Source: Halieaceae bacterium
Lineage (GTDB): Bacteria; Pseudomonadota; Gammaproteobacteria; Pseudomonadales; Halieaceae
Length of the DNA stretch: 47,913 nucleotides
Assembly (NCBI GenBank): GCA_028277365.1
Contig: JANQGK010000129.1
Location: 1 to 47,913 of the forward strand
Direction: 5' to 3'
The translations under genes were made by a program, and so were the position numbers. The notes under the pieces were generated by a model. The model saw only the letters and a list, made by a program, of their open reading frames with translations, had not been told where the DNA came from and searched no databases. Numbering within the stretch: position 1 is the stretch's first letter; each line of letters starts with the position of its first letter. Below are positions 1 through 9,134 of this stretch, piece by piece.

Positions 1-1404
1 GCGGGCCTGGTAGCCGCCCTGATTGCCGCCACGGTGCGCGCCAAAGTGAGCCTGGTGGAGCGGCACAAGATGGGTGGCGACTGTCTCAATACCGGCTGCG
101 TCCCCAGCAAGGCGCTGATCCGCTCCGGGCGCATCGCCGAGTACCTGCGGCGCGCTCCGGAGTTTGGCCTGGGGGCGGTCGACGCGCAGGTGGATTTCCC
201 GGCGGTGATGGAGCGGGTGCAGTCGGTGATTGCCAGGATTGAGCCCCACGATTCCGTAGAGCGCTTCACCTCCCTGGGTGTGAATTGCTTAAGCGGTGAG
301 GCAAAGCTGGTATCTCCCTGGGAAGTGGAGATCAATGGCGTGCGCCGCAGTGCCCGCAATATCGTGATTGCCTCCGGTGCACGGCCCTTCGTGCCGCCGG
401 TGCCAGGCCTCGCGGAGCAGGATTACCTCACCTCCGACAGTCTGTGGGAGTTGCGCGAGCTGCCGCCCCGGCTGCTGGTAATGGGAGCCGGCCCCATCGG
501 CTGTGAATTGGCGCAGGCCTTCTCAAGGCTCGGCAGCCGGGTCACCCTGGTGGATATGGCGCCGCAGATCATGCCCCGGGAAGACGCCGAGGTGGCAGCC
601 CATGTCACCGACGTGTTCCGGGCCGCGGGCATCCAAGTACTGACCGGACACAAGGCGGTGGGCTTCCGCCGCGAGGGCGAGCGCAAGTTGGCGGAATTCG
701 ACGCCGACGGCGACAGCAAGACCCTGGAATTCGACCGGGTGCTGGTGGCGGTGGGCCGCAAGGCCAACTCCGAGGGTCTGGGCCTTGAGGAGCTGGGCAT
801 CGAGACCAACCCCAACGGCACCCTGGTGGTGGACGAGTTTCTGCGCACCAGTGTGCCCACGGTGCTCGCCTGCGGCGATATCGTCGGACCCTATCAGTTC
901 ACCCACATGGCCAGCCACCAGGCCTGGTACACGGCGGTGAATGCGCTGTTCGGCTTTGCCCGCAAGTTCCGGGTCGACTACTCGGTGGTGCCCTGGACCA
1001 CGTTTACCGATCCGGAAGTGGCGCGGGTGGGCCTTAACGAACTGGAGGCTAAAGAGCAGGAGATCGACTACGAGGTCACCCGTTACGACATCGACGACCT
1101 GGACCGCGCCATCGCCGACAGCGAGGCCCACGGCTTTATCAAGGTGCTGACCGAGCCCGGTAAAGACCGCATTCTCGGCGTCACCATCGTCGGCTACCAC
1201 GCCGCCGAGTTGCTGGCCGAATACGTGCTGGCCATGAAGCACGGCATTGGTCTGAACAAGATTCTCGGCACCATCCACGTGTACCCGACTCTGTCGGAAA
1301 GCAACAAGTTCGTGGCCGGCGAGTGGCGCAAGGCGCGCAAGCCCGAGGGCCTGCTGAACTGGATCGAGAAGCTGCACGACTGGCGCCGCGGTGCAGACCA
1401 CTGA
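1..1404 (+). CDS. FAD-dependent pyridine nucleotide-disulfide oxidoreductase, mercuric reductase-like (5' truncated by window edge)
   Basis: Frame is open from base 1. Redox-active GGDCLNTGCVPSKAL motif, MGAGPIGCELAQAF NAD-binding loop, ACGDIVGPYQFTH and a C-terminal dimerisation domain ending HVYPTLSESNKF. Confidence 0.9.
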   Translation, partial: AGLVAALIAATVRAKVSLVERHKMGGDCLNTGCVPSKALIRSGRIAEYLRRAPEFGLGAVDAQVDFPAVMERVQSVIARIEPHDSVERFTSLGVNCLSGEAKLVSPWEVEINGVRRSARNIVIASGARPFVPPVPGLAEQDYLTSDSLWELRELPPRLLVMGAGPIGCELAQAFSRLGSRVTLVDMAPQIMPREDAEVAAHVTDVFRAAGIQVLTGHKAVGFRREGERKLAEFDADGDSKTLEFDRVLVAVGRKANSEGLGLEELGIETNPNGTLVVDEFLRTSVPTVLACGDIVGPYQFTHMASHQAWYTAVNALFGFARKFRVDYSVVPWTTFTDPEVARVGLNELEAKEQEIDYEVTRYDIDDLDRAIADSEAHGFIKVLTEPGKDRILGVTIVGYHAAELLAEYVLAMKHGIGLNKILGTIHVYPTLSESNKFVAGEWRKARKPEGLLNWIEKLHDWRRGADH

Positions 1405-1440
1405 CTAACTCTCCCAATACCGCTATACAAGGAAGCCCAA

Positions 1441-2183
1441 TGACTGTTGAATCCATCGTCCAGGAGCGTTACGCCGAAGGTGCCAATGAACGCCAGGAAA
1501 GCCTGTGTTGCCCGGTGCAGTACCGGCCAGAAATGCTCGAGCTGCTGCCCGCGGAAATCATCGAGAAAGACTACGGCTGCGGCGACCCCTCCCGCTATGC
1601 CCGTCGCGGCGACACGGTGGTCGACCTGGGCAGCGGCGGCGGTAAGATTTGCTACATTGCCGCGCAGATTGTCGGCGCCGAGGGGCAGGTGATCGGTATC
1701 GATATGACCGACGATATGCTTGCCCTGGCGGAACGCTACCGTGAGCCGATGGCGGAGAAGCTGGGCTACAGCGTGGTCGAGTTCCGCAAGGGGTTCATCC
1801 AGGACGTAGGTGAGATCGTCGCTCCGGACAGTGCGGATCTGGTGATCTCCAACTGCGTGTTGAACCTTGTGGCGGAGCAGGACCGCGAGCGGCTGATTTC
1901 GGGTGTGTTCTCGGCGCTCAAGCCCGGCGGTCGCGTGGCGATTTCCGACATCGTCAGCGATGCAGTGGTGCCGGCCCACCTCAAGCAGGACCCGGATCTA
2001 TGGAGCGGCTGTATTTCCGGCGCCTTTGAAAAACAGGCCTTCCTCGAGGCCTTCCGCACCGCCGGCTTCGAACAGGTGGCCTACGACAGCTTCGAGGAGC
2101 AGCCCTGGCAGAGTGTGGAAGCTATCAACTTCCATTCCGCCACCGCGGTAGCGGTAAAGCCCGGCGGTAGTGGCTGCTGCTGA
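1441..2183 (+). CDS. SAM-dependent methyltransferase, ArsM-like (resembles the arsenosugar-type arsenite methyltransferase)
   Basis: ATG 1441 is preferred over the longer ORF start. VVDLGSGGGKICYIAAQIVG SAM motif, LCCPVQY and DYGCGDPSRY Cys motifs, C-terminal GSGCC. Confidence 0.75.
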
Positions 2184-2204
2184 TTTCCGGCTGTCCAAGC
2201 GTCA

Positions 2205-2459
2205 GTGGCTGACTGGTACGTTTATCTCCTGCGCTGCCGGGACGGCAGTTTCTATACCGGTGTCGCCCGCGACCTGGAACGCCGCCTGCGGCAGCATAAC
2301 GGTGAGCTGGCGGGCGGCGCCCGTTACACCCGCGGGCGGCGCCCGGTGGAGCTGGTGTGGTCGGAAGCCTGCGCCGATCGCGGTGCCGCCCAGGCCCGGG
2401 AGGCACAGGTGCGCAAGCTGTCGAGAGCTGAGAAGCTCAGGCTGGTGAAAGCGGGTTAG
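2205..2459 (+). CDS. GIY-YIG nuclease family protein (UPF0213/YhbQ-like)
   Basis: WYVYLLRCRDGSFYTGVARDLERRLRQHNGG-type GIY-YIG fold signature; GTG start. Confidence 0.85.
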   Translation: MADWYVYLLRCRDGSFYTGVARDLERRLRQHNGELAGGARYTRGRRPVELVWSEACADRGAAQAREAQVRKLSRAEKLRLVKAG

Positions 2460-2470
2460 GGAGTTTCCGG

Positions 2471-4258
2471 CTATCTTGCCAGGGCCTGGTCTTCGACCAG
2501 CTGCTCCGGCGGGCGGCGCCGGCGCGATACGAATACGGCATTGCCGCCCTGTTGCTTGGCCTGCATTTTTGCGTCCACCGCCAGCGCGGATACCTCGTGC
2601 AGTGAGCGGCAGTGGGCCGGATCCGGGTGGGCGACACCCACCGACAGGCTCAGCAGCTTGAAGAACTGGCGTTCTCCAGCGCGATCCAGGTTCCAGATAC
2701 CGCCCTGGTCAAAATCTTCCGGCGTGTAGAAGGCGGCGCAGGCGACATCGAATTTCTTGAGTACGCGGTAGCAGCGCGCTTCCCAGTCCTCGGACTGCAT
2801 GACGGCCACGAAGTCGTCGCCTCCCACGTGGCCGACGAAATCCTTTTCGGGATCAGCCTCCTCCAGCAGGATTTGCGACAGGGCGATGATCACGTCGTCT
2901 CCCCAACTGTAGCCGTAGTGGTCGTTATAGGGCTTGAAGTGGTTGACGTCGAAGTAGGCGATGCGGAAGTCATCGCGCTCCTGTAGCAGTGACTCGATCT
3001 GCTCGTGCAGCGGTACGTTGCCGGGTAACAGGGTCAGCGGGTTGGCGTAGCGGGCGTTGCGAATCTGCTGCTCGGTAATGCGTCGCAGCAGCGTGGCGGT
3101 GCTGCCGACGCCGAAGTATTTGTCCTGGTGGGTCACCAGGAAGTCCTGACTCAGGCGTCCAGCGGGGTCGGTGGTGAGCTGACGGCTGACGTCCTCCAGC
3201 CGGGTGTCCACGTCGACCACGATGGGCCGGGTGTTCATGAAGTGGCTGATAGGCTTGCGACCGTGCAGCGAGCGTGCGTACTGCTGCGACAGCAGTTCCA
3301 GTATGTCGTGGCGGTCGACCAGGCCTACCGGCCGTGTGCCGCTGAGAATCGGCAGGCAGGTCATGCTGCGGTTGTTATGGAAGATATCGCAGACCTCTTC
3401 CACGCTGGAGTCCGGCGTGGCGGTGCGTGGGTTGCTGGCCAGCTCGCGGGCGCGCATTGTGGCGCGATGGCGCTGGCGGGCGGAGTTTTCCGGGCTGCGA
3501 ATCCGGCTCAGCACCACCATGTCCTGTTCCGGGTTGGCCTCAGGGCGGCCGATCAGAAATCCCTGACCGAAAGGAATGCCCATCTCCTGCACGGTATTGA
3601 GGTCTTCCGGCGTTTCGATGCCCTCGGCGATGACCTGGCAATCCAGTTCGCCGGCGATCTCCACGATGGAGCGCACGAACTCGCGTTTAACCGGGTCGTT
3701 GTGGATGTTCTCCACGAAGTGTCGATCGATTTTCACGAACTGGGGTCGCAATTCCGACCAGGTGCGCAGGCCGGCGTAGCCGGCCCCCAGGTCGTCGATG
3801 GCTATCGAGAAACCCTCGGCGCGGCACTGGTCGGTGGCTTTGCGCAGGGCGTCGTAGTCGTCCATCGGATACTGCTCAGACAGCTCGATCACCACGTTCT
3901 CCGGCGACAGGCGAGCGTAGTCCAGCACCTGGGTCAGCATACCCAGCCGGTAGTGACGTTCCAGCAAGCTCAGTGGGGAGATGTTCAGGAACAGGCGGCC
4001 GTTGCTCTTGAAGTAGGCGAAGGTTTCACAAGCCACCCGCGAACAGGCAAATTCCAGTTCGCCCATCAGTCCGTAGCGGTTGGCGGCATCGAACAGGGTC
4101 AACGGGTTGTGCAGCGTGCTATTGGCGGGGCCGCGGGTCAGCGCCTCAAAGCCGTACAGCCGCTGGTGCTGGATATTCACCACCGGCTGGAAGACGCTGC
4201 TCAGCGCGGGGCCATTGATGATGGCCAGCAGCTGTTCCCGGGTTCCCTGTGCTGACAT
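2471..4258 (-). CDS. EAL - CBS pair - GGDEF domain cyclic-di-GMP protein
   Basis: N-terminal EAL domain (FQPVVNIQ...GFEALTRG, IDDLGAGYAGL, VKIDRHFV), central CBS-like repeats, C-terminal GGDEF-like VGGDDFVAV. Confidence 0.9.
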   Translation of the reverse strand: MSAQGTREQLLAIINGPALSSVFQPVVNIQHQRLYGFEALTRGPANSTLHNPLTLFDAANRYGLMGELEFACSRVACETFAYFKSNGRLFLNISPLSLLERHYRLGMLTQVLDYARLSPENVVIELSEQYPMDDYDALRKATDQCRAEGFSIAIDDLGAGYAGLRTWSELRPQFVKIDRHFVENIHNDPVKREFVRSIVEIAGELDCQVIAEGIETPEDLNTVQEMGIPFGQGFLIGRPEANPEQDMVVLSRIRSPENSARQRHRATMRARELASNPRTATPDSSVEEVCDIFHNNRSMTCLPILSGTRPVGLVDRHDILELLSQQYARSLHGRKPISHFMNTRPIVVDVDTRLEDVSRQLTTDPAGRLSQDFLVTHQDKYFGVGSTATLLRRITEQQIRNARYANPLTLLPGNVPLHEQIESLLQERDDFRIAYFDVNHFKPYNDHYGYSWGDDVIIALSQILLEEADPEKDFVGHVGGDDFVAVMQSEDWEARCYRVLKKFDVACAAFYTPEDFDQGGIWNLDRAGERQFFKLLSLSVGVAHPDPAHCRSLHEVSALAVDAKMQAKQQGGNAVFVSRRRRPPEQLVEDQALAR

Positions 4259-4398
4259 GCCCTGTAGGTTTCGTCTGGCTCTATTGCTCCACGGTGAATG
4301 CTACGCTGCGAATTCTTACAGACCTATGACAACTGAGCCTGTTTGGGGCTGGGAACAGGCGGAACTGTGAATTAGTCGACGCTTTTCAGGAGGGGGAG

Positions 4399-6291
4399 TC
4401 AGCCGGCAGCCAGCTCAGCCTCCAGCGTTTCCAGCTCCTGTTGCAGGGTCAGCCAGCGGTTTTCGAGTTCGCTGGTTTCCTGGCGCAGCCGGCCCTGCTC
4501 GCGCAGCAGCTCATCCAGCTCAGCCTTGCGCCCGCCATCGTATAGCCCGCTGTCGGCAAGCCGTTCATTGATGGCGGCGAGGGCGGATTCGGCGGCTTCC
4601 ATGGCGCTTTCGGTGCGTTCGATGTCCTGCTTAAGGGGGCGAAGCTGCTCCCGCTGGCGCGCTGCTGCCTGGCGCTGGGCCTTGCGGTTGCCGGTCTCGG
4701 TGGGCGCCGCCGCCGGCGTCTCGCGCTGCTGCTTCATCACCCATTGTTCGTAGCTGCTGACATCATCCCGGTATTCACTGACCCGGCCGTCGTGTACCAG
4801 CCATAGCTCATCCACGGTGTTCCGCAGCAGGTGCCGGTCGTGGGTGACCAGGATCATGGCGCCATCAAAGCCCTGCAGCGAAAGGGTCAGGGCGTGCCGC
4901 ATCTCCATATCCAGGTGGTTGGTCGGTTCGTCCATGACCAGCAGATTGGGGCGCTGCCACACCACCATGGCCAGGGCCAGGCGGGTTTTTTCCCCACCGG
5001 AGAACGGCGCGATGGGCACATTGGCATCATCGCCGCGAAAATCGAAGCCACCCAGGAAATCCAGCACTTCCTGCTCCCGGGCATCCGGGCGCAGGCGCTG
5101 GAGGTGGGTAAAGGCGCTGGCATCCAGGTCTAGAGCCTCGAGCTGGTGCTGGTCGAAGTAGCCCACCGCGCAGTGGGCGCCTTCGCTGCGATCGCCTGCC
5201 AGTAGCGGCAATTCTCCGGTCAGGCTTTTCAAAAGGGTGGATTTGCCGGCGCCGTTGCGGCCCAGCAGGCCAATCCGGCTGCCCGGCCGCAATGTGAGTT
5301 CCACCGCCTTCAGCACCGGCTTGTCATAGCCCAGGCTGGCCCGGTCCAGTGACAGGATCGGGTCGCTGGCGCGATCCGGCGCCAGGAAAGTGAAAGAGAA
5401 CGGCGAGTCTACGTGGGCCGGGGCAATGGCCTGCATGCGCTCCAGTTCCTTGAGCCGGCTCTGGGCCTGGCGCGCCTTGGTGGCCTTGTAGCGGAAGCGG
5501 CGCACAAAGGCGTCGATCTCAGCAATGCGGCGCTGCTGTTTTTCGAAGGCAGCCTGCTGGTTGGCGAGCCGTTCCGCGCGCTGCTGCTCGAAGGCGGAAT
5601 AGTTGCCGCGGTAGGCCTGCACTCGCTGGTGTTCGACGTGCAGCACCTGGTCGCAGGTGGCATCGATGAACTCGCGATCGTGGGAGATCAGGATCAGGGT
5701 GCCCGGGTAGGCCTTGAGCCACTGTTCCAGCCACAGGGTGGCATCCAGGTCCAGGTGGTTGGTCGGCTCGTCCAGCAGCAACAGGTCCGAGGACGCCATC
5801 AGCGCCCGGCCCAGGTTGAGGCGAATGCGCCAGCCACCGGAGAAGCTGTTCACCCCGCGCTCTCCGTCGCCCGGCGCAAAGCCCAGGCCGTCCAGCATGC
5901 GTTGGGCGCGGCGCTCGATATCGTAGCCGCCGGCGGCATCCAGGGCCTGGTGCAGGGCCGCGCTGCGTTCGAAATCGCCCGCCTCGTCGGCAGCGTCGAG
6001 GTCGCGGCGCAGGCGGGCGATCTCGGGGTTCCCCTCGATCAGGAACTCCAGGGCCGTGGCACTGGAGGGGGCAATTTCCTGGGCCATGTTGGCAATGCGC
6101 ATACCTTCCAGACCATCGATATCGCCGCCGTCCGCCCCCAGTTCACCCAGCAGCAATGCGAACAGGCTGGACTTGCCACAGCCATTGGCGCCGGTCAGGG
6201 CCAAGTGCTGACGGGGCTGGATAGTCAGGTCCACCTCCCGCAGCAATACCTTGGCGCCGCGCCGTAGACTAATATTGCGCAGTATGATCAT
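4399..6291 (-). CDS. yheS: ABC-F family ATP-binding protein, YheS-like
   Basis: Two ABC ATPase domains (GANGCGKSS, FSGGWRIRLNLGRAL, LLLDEPTNHLDL; GRNGAGKST, FSGGEKTRLALA, LVMDEPTNHLD), no TMDs, C-terminal coiled coil. Confidence 0.9.
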   Translation of the reverse strand: MIILRNISLRRGAKVLLREVDLTIQPRQHLALTGANGCGKSSLFALLLGELGADGGDIDGLEGMRIANMAQEIAPSSATALEFLIEGNPEIARLRRDLDAADEAGDFERSAALHQALDAAGGYDIERRAQRMLDGLGFAPGDGERGVNSFSGGWRIRLNLGRALMASSDLLLLDEPTNHLDLDATLWLEQWLKAYPGTLILISHDREFIDATCDQVLHVEHQRVQAYRGNYSAFEQQRAERLANQQAAFEKQQRRIAEIDAFVRRFRYKATKARQAQSRLKELERMQAIAPAHVDSPFSFTFLAPDRASDPILSLDRASLGYDKPVLKAVELTLRPGSRIGLLGRNGAGKSTLLKSLTGELPLLAGDRSEGAHCAVGYFDQHQLEALDLDASAFTHLQRLRPDAREQEVLDFLGGFDFRGDDANVPIAPFSGGEKTRLALAMVVWQRPNLLVMDEPTNHLDMEMRHALTLSLQGFDGAMILVTHDRHLLRNTVDELWLVHDGRVSEYRDDVSSYEQWVMKQQRETPAAAPTETGNRKAQRQAAARQREQLRPLKQDIERTESAMEAAESALAAINERLADSGLYDGGRKAELDELLREQGRLRQETSELENRWLTLQQELETLEAELAAG

Positions 6292-6805
6292 CGGCGCGGA
6301 TTTTACCGACGGGGTTCCCGCGAATCCATTGTGGACCTTCTCGCTGGCGCTTTACGCCCGAGAGGGCGTGGCGGACCTGTGCCTGGACCTCCAGGACCGC
6401 CTTGGGCTGGATGTGAACCTGGTACTGTACGCCGCGTTCGCCGCCGCCAGGGGAGTGCAGGTGAGCCGCGGCGACCTGGCCGCGGTAGAGGGAGGCATCG
6501 CTGACTGGCGCGACCAGCGGTTGCGGCCGCTGCGAGACTTGCGCCGCCAACTGCAAGACGATGGCGACGAGCGCGCCGCCCGTCAGGCCATGCTCGAAGC
6601 GGAGCTGGCCCTGGAGCGTGTGCAGCAGCACCGAATGTGGCTGGCGCGGCGCCCGGCGGGAGACTGGCCCACAGGCGCAGGCGAGTTGCCCCTGCGCAGC
6701 AATCTGGCCGCCCTTGCACGGCATGCCGATATTGATGAACGGGAACTGGAGGCGCTGGCCTCAGCGCTGGAGCATTTGTTGCCGATGTTGGTGACGGAGC
6801 TGTAG
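6284..6805 (+). CDS. TIGR02444 family protein (uncharacterised)
   Basis: NPLWTFSLALYAREGVADLCLDLQDRLGLDVNLVLYAAF signature; ATG 6284. Confidence 0.8.
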   Translation: MIIGADFTDGVPANPLWTFSLALYAREGVADLCLDLQDRLGLDVNLVLYAAFAAARGVQVSRGDLAAVEGGIADWRDQRLRPLRDLRRQLQDDGDERAARQAMLEAELALERVQQHRMWLARRPAGDWPTGAGELPLRSNLAALARHADIDERELEALASALEHLLPMLVTEL

Positions 6806-7534
6806 TTGATGCTCGATCCAGCCGCCGATGCGGTTCCAGTGGGTTTTCTCGTCCTCAACCTGGCTGCCTGACAAATCGATGATGCCCATGCCCCGGGCGG
6901 CGGCGCGGGTGTAAAGCTGGCTGTCGCGGGTATAGGTGACCCGGGGCAGGCCCAGTTCGGCGAGAAACGCGTTGAGCTTGGAAAACATGATGGTGTTGCG
7001 CCTTACGCGGTTGGCGATCACCAGTAGCTGCTTGTTCTGCTCTCGCAGGGCGCCGGTCATCTCGATCTCGCGGATGAAGTTGGCGGCCGAGTGAATGTCG
7101 ATCGGCGAGGGCAGGATCGGCACCAGGATCAGGTCGGAATCGCTGATGCGATCGTAGAGATCGGTGCCGGTAAGGCCGGCGGGTGAATCCACCACCACCC
7201 GCTCCACATGGCGCGGCAAACGGTTACGGAAACTGCGAGTTTCATTGCTACTGAGGCGCCCGTAGGCGGCAATACCGGAAATCGGCGCCGCGGCCGTCGG
7301 CCGCAGCTTAAGCCAGTGGGCGCTGGACCCCTGCGGGTCGAAATCCATCAGCGCGGTGGCTTTCTCGCGGGAGGCAAACCAGGCCGCCAGGTTGGTGGCC
7401 AGCGTGGTTTTACCGCAGCCGCCCTTGGCATTGGCCACCAGTACAGTACGAGGCTGGGCCCGGGGTATAACCCGAAGCTCACCAAAATCCCTGTACTGCC
7501 GGGGGTCGTGTCCCCGTGAACCATTGCCGTGCAT
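6761..7534 (-). CDS. ParA/MinD family ATPase (orphan; no ParB seen)
   Basis: Deviant Walker A (ANAKGGCGKTTLATNLA), DFDPQGSS, VVVDSPAG, LILVPILPSPIDIHSA. Start set at ATG 7534 rather than the ORF-track start. Confidence 0.85.
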   Translation of the reverse strand: MHGNGSRGHDPRQYRDFGELRVIPRAQPRTVLVANAKGGCGKTTLATNLAAWFASREKATALMDFDPQGSSAHWLKLRPTAAAPISGIAAYGRLSSNETRSFRNRLPRHVERVVVDSPAGLTGTDLYDRISDSDLILVPILPSPIDIHSAANFIREIEMTGALREQNKQLLVIANRVRRNTIMFSKLNAFLAELGLPRVTYTRDSQLYTRAAARGMGIIDLSGSQVEDEKTHWNRIGGWIEHQLQLRHQHRQQMLQR

Positions 7535-7557
7535 GGCCGGTGCACCATCGTTGCAGC

Positions 7558-7576
7558 GTGCTAAGAAATGTAGCAC
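7558..7576. promoter_or_regulatory. Short inverted repeat GTGCTA-N7-TAGCAC upstream of the parA-like gene (possible operator)
   Basis: gtgctaagaaatgtagcac, perfect 6-bp arms, about 25 bp upstream of the start. Confidence 0.3.
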
Positions 7577-7815
7577 AGGCTCGAAAAAGTGAAATATTGC
7601 TTTGATTTGTGTTCGCCGCTGCCGGCGACCTGGATCACAGAATCCCAGGCCAGGCGGCCCGCGGTCCAACTCGACTGGCACCGTGGCGGGCAAGGGTAGT
7701 AGACTTTCAACCCCCGGCGCGGCGCGACCGTGAAACTTTCCGGGCACTACGCAGGTGCGCGCAAGCGGCACCTCCATTCGCATAACTCTCTTTATCCCAG
7801 AACCTGGAACGCATT

Positions 7816-8547
7816 ATGAAGATTTCTCGCATCGGGCTGGCGCTCACGGTAGCGCTGCTGACCACGGCCTGCAGCCAGCAGGACAACACGCCCGCCGAAC
7901 AACCGGTGACCCTGGAAACCACCGAGCAGCGCCTCAGTTACGGCATTGCCTACGGTCTCGGTGAGCGGCTTAAGGCCGACGGGGTGCCGCTTGACCTGGA
8001 CGCGTTCAGTGCCGGCCTGCGCCACGCCTTTGACGGTGAGGAGCAGCTGCTGACCCAGGAAGAGATCGGCCAGGAGATGCAGGCGTACCAGCAGGCACGT
8101 ATGGCGGAGCGCCAGGCAGAGGCCGAACAGGCTGCCACCAGCAATGCGGCCGAGGGCGATGCCTTCCGGGCGGACTACGCCAAGGCCGAGGGTGTCATGA
8201 GCACGGAGAGCGGCCTGCAGTACAAGGTGCTGGAAACCGGTGATGGCCCCATGCCCAACGCCGAGGACACGGTTGAAGTGCACTACCGCGGCACCCTGAT
8301 CGATGGCACCGAGTTCGACAGCTCCTACGCGCGCGGCAGCACCGTGTCCTTCGCGCTCAATCAGGTGATTCCCGGCTGGACCGAAGGCCTGCAGTTGATG
8401 CCGGTGGGTTCCAAGTACGAGTTCGTGATTCCGCCGGAACTGGCCTACGGCGCCGGTGGCGCCGGCCAGCAGATTGGCCCCAATGCGACCCTGGTGTTTC
8501 AGGTAGAGCTGGTGGGTATCGAGTCGGCCGAGTCTGACGAGGGCTAA
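7816..8547 (+). CDS. FKBP-type peptidyl-prolyl cis-trans isomerase (lipoprotein, FkpA/Mip-like)
   Basis: Signal/lipobox LLTTACSQ; FKBP domain VEVHYRGTLIDGTEFDSSYARG...VIPGWTEGLQLMPVG...IPPELAYG. Confidence 0.92.
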   Translation: MKISRIGLALTVALLTTACSQQDNTPAEQPVTLETTEQRLSYGIAYGLGERLKADGVPLDLDAFSAGLRHAFDGEEQLLTQEEIGQEMQAYQQARMAERQAEAEQAATSNAAEGDAFRADYAKAEGVMSTESGLQYKVLETGDGPMPNAEDTVEVHYRGTLIDGTEFDSSYARGSTVSFALNQVIPGWTEGLQLMPVGSKYEFVIPPELAYGAGGAGQQIGPNATLVFQVELVGIESAESDEG

Positions 8548-8553
8548 GTGGTC

Positions 8554-8577
8554 GCGGGCCGCACGCTGGCGGCCCGC
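8554..8577 (+). terminator. Stem-loop downstream of the FKBP gene (terminator-like, weak T-tract)
   Basis: GCGGGCCGC-acgctg-GCGGCCCGC, perfect 9-bp arms, between convergent genes. Confidence 0.5.
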
Positions 8578-8616
8578 GCCTCCTCACTGAGAGTTCTCTT
8601 AGAGCTCTCGCTGCGC

Positions 8617-9084
8617 TCAATCCGCCGCGAGCTGAGCGGCGTGGCTACCGTGTAAGATGGCAATCAGCCGGTCTTCCAGCGCGAAGCGGGTTTCCAGCAT
8701 TTCTCCCAGCAGCGACAGATCGGCATCGAGATCGTCGAGACTGTCGGCAGGGTACTTCTCGTCAAAGCCAAGAATGACTTCGGTGGTGTCACCGATGTTG
8801 GGTATCAGCTCGCCGGCCACCTCGCCACTGCCGTCGGCAAAGATTTCCGCTTCTTTCTGAAGGGCGAGGAACACCTCGAAGTGTCCCGCGGACACGTAAT
8901 CGACGAGGATCTGGCAGAGCCGTTCGATACCCTCATTGACCCGCTCCAGCGGCGCATCGCGATCCAGGGTGGCGGCGATGGCGGTGTACTTTACCAGCAC
9001 CTCACGGCGCTCCTTGAGCCAGCCCTGCAGCATGGTTTCTACCGCTTGCCAGGTTTCCCGTGAATTCTTGCAGTCATCGAGCAT
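8617..9084 (-). CDS. Rsd/AlgQ family anti-sigma70 regulator
   Basis: MLDDCKNSRETWQAVETMLQGWLKERREVLVKY...FEVFLALQKEAE...RFALEDRLI family pattern. Confidence 0.85.
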   Translation of the reverse strand: MLDDCKNSRETWQAVETMLQGWLKERREVLVKYTAIAATLDRDAPLERVNEGIERLCQILVDYVSAGHFEVFLALQKEAEIFADGSGEVAGELIPNIGDTTEVILGFDEKYPADSLDDLDADLSLLGEMLETRFALEDRLIAILHGSHAAQLAAD

Positions 9085-9134
9085 GCACGCGTGCCTGTTT
9101 CTGCCTGTCAGTATGCCGATAACGGCGGGTGGGG

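Noticed and set aside
523-1401. 292-aa minus-strand ORF antisense to the MerA-like gene
   Set aside because: Shadow ORF with low-complexity Val/His/Gly-rich translation.
3128-4255. 375-aa plus-strand ORF antisense to the EAL/GGDEF gene
   Set aside because: Shadow ORF; no recognisable motifs and lies fully inside a clear minus-strand gene.
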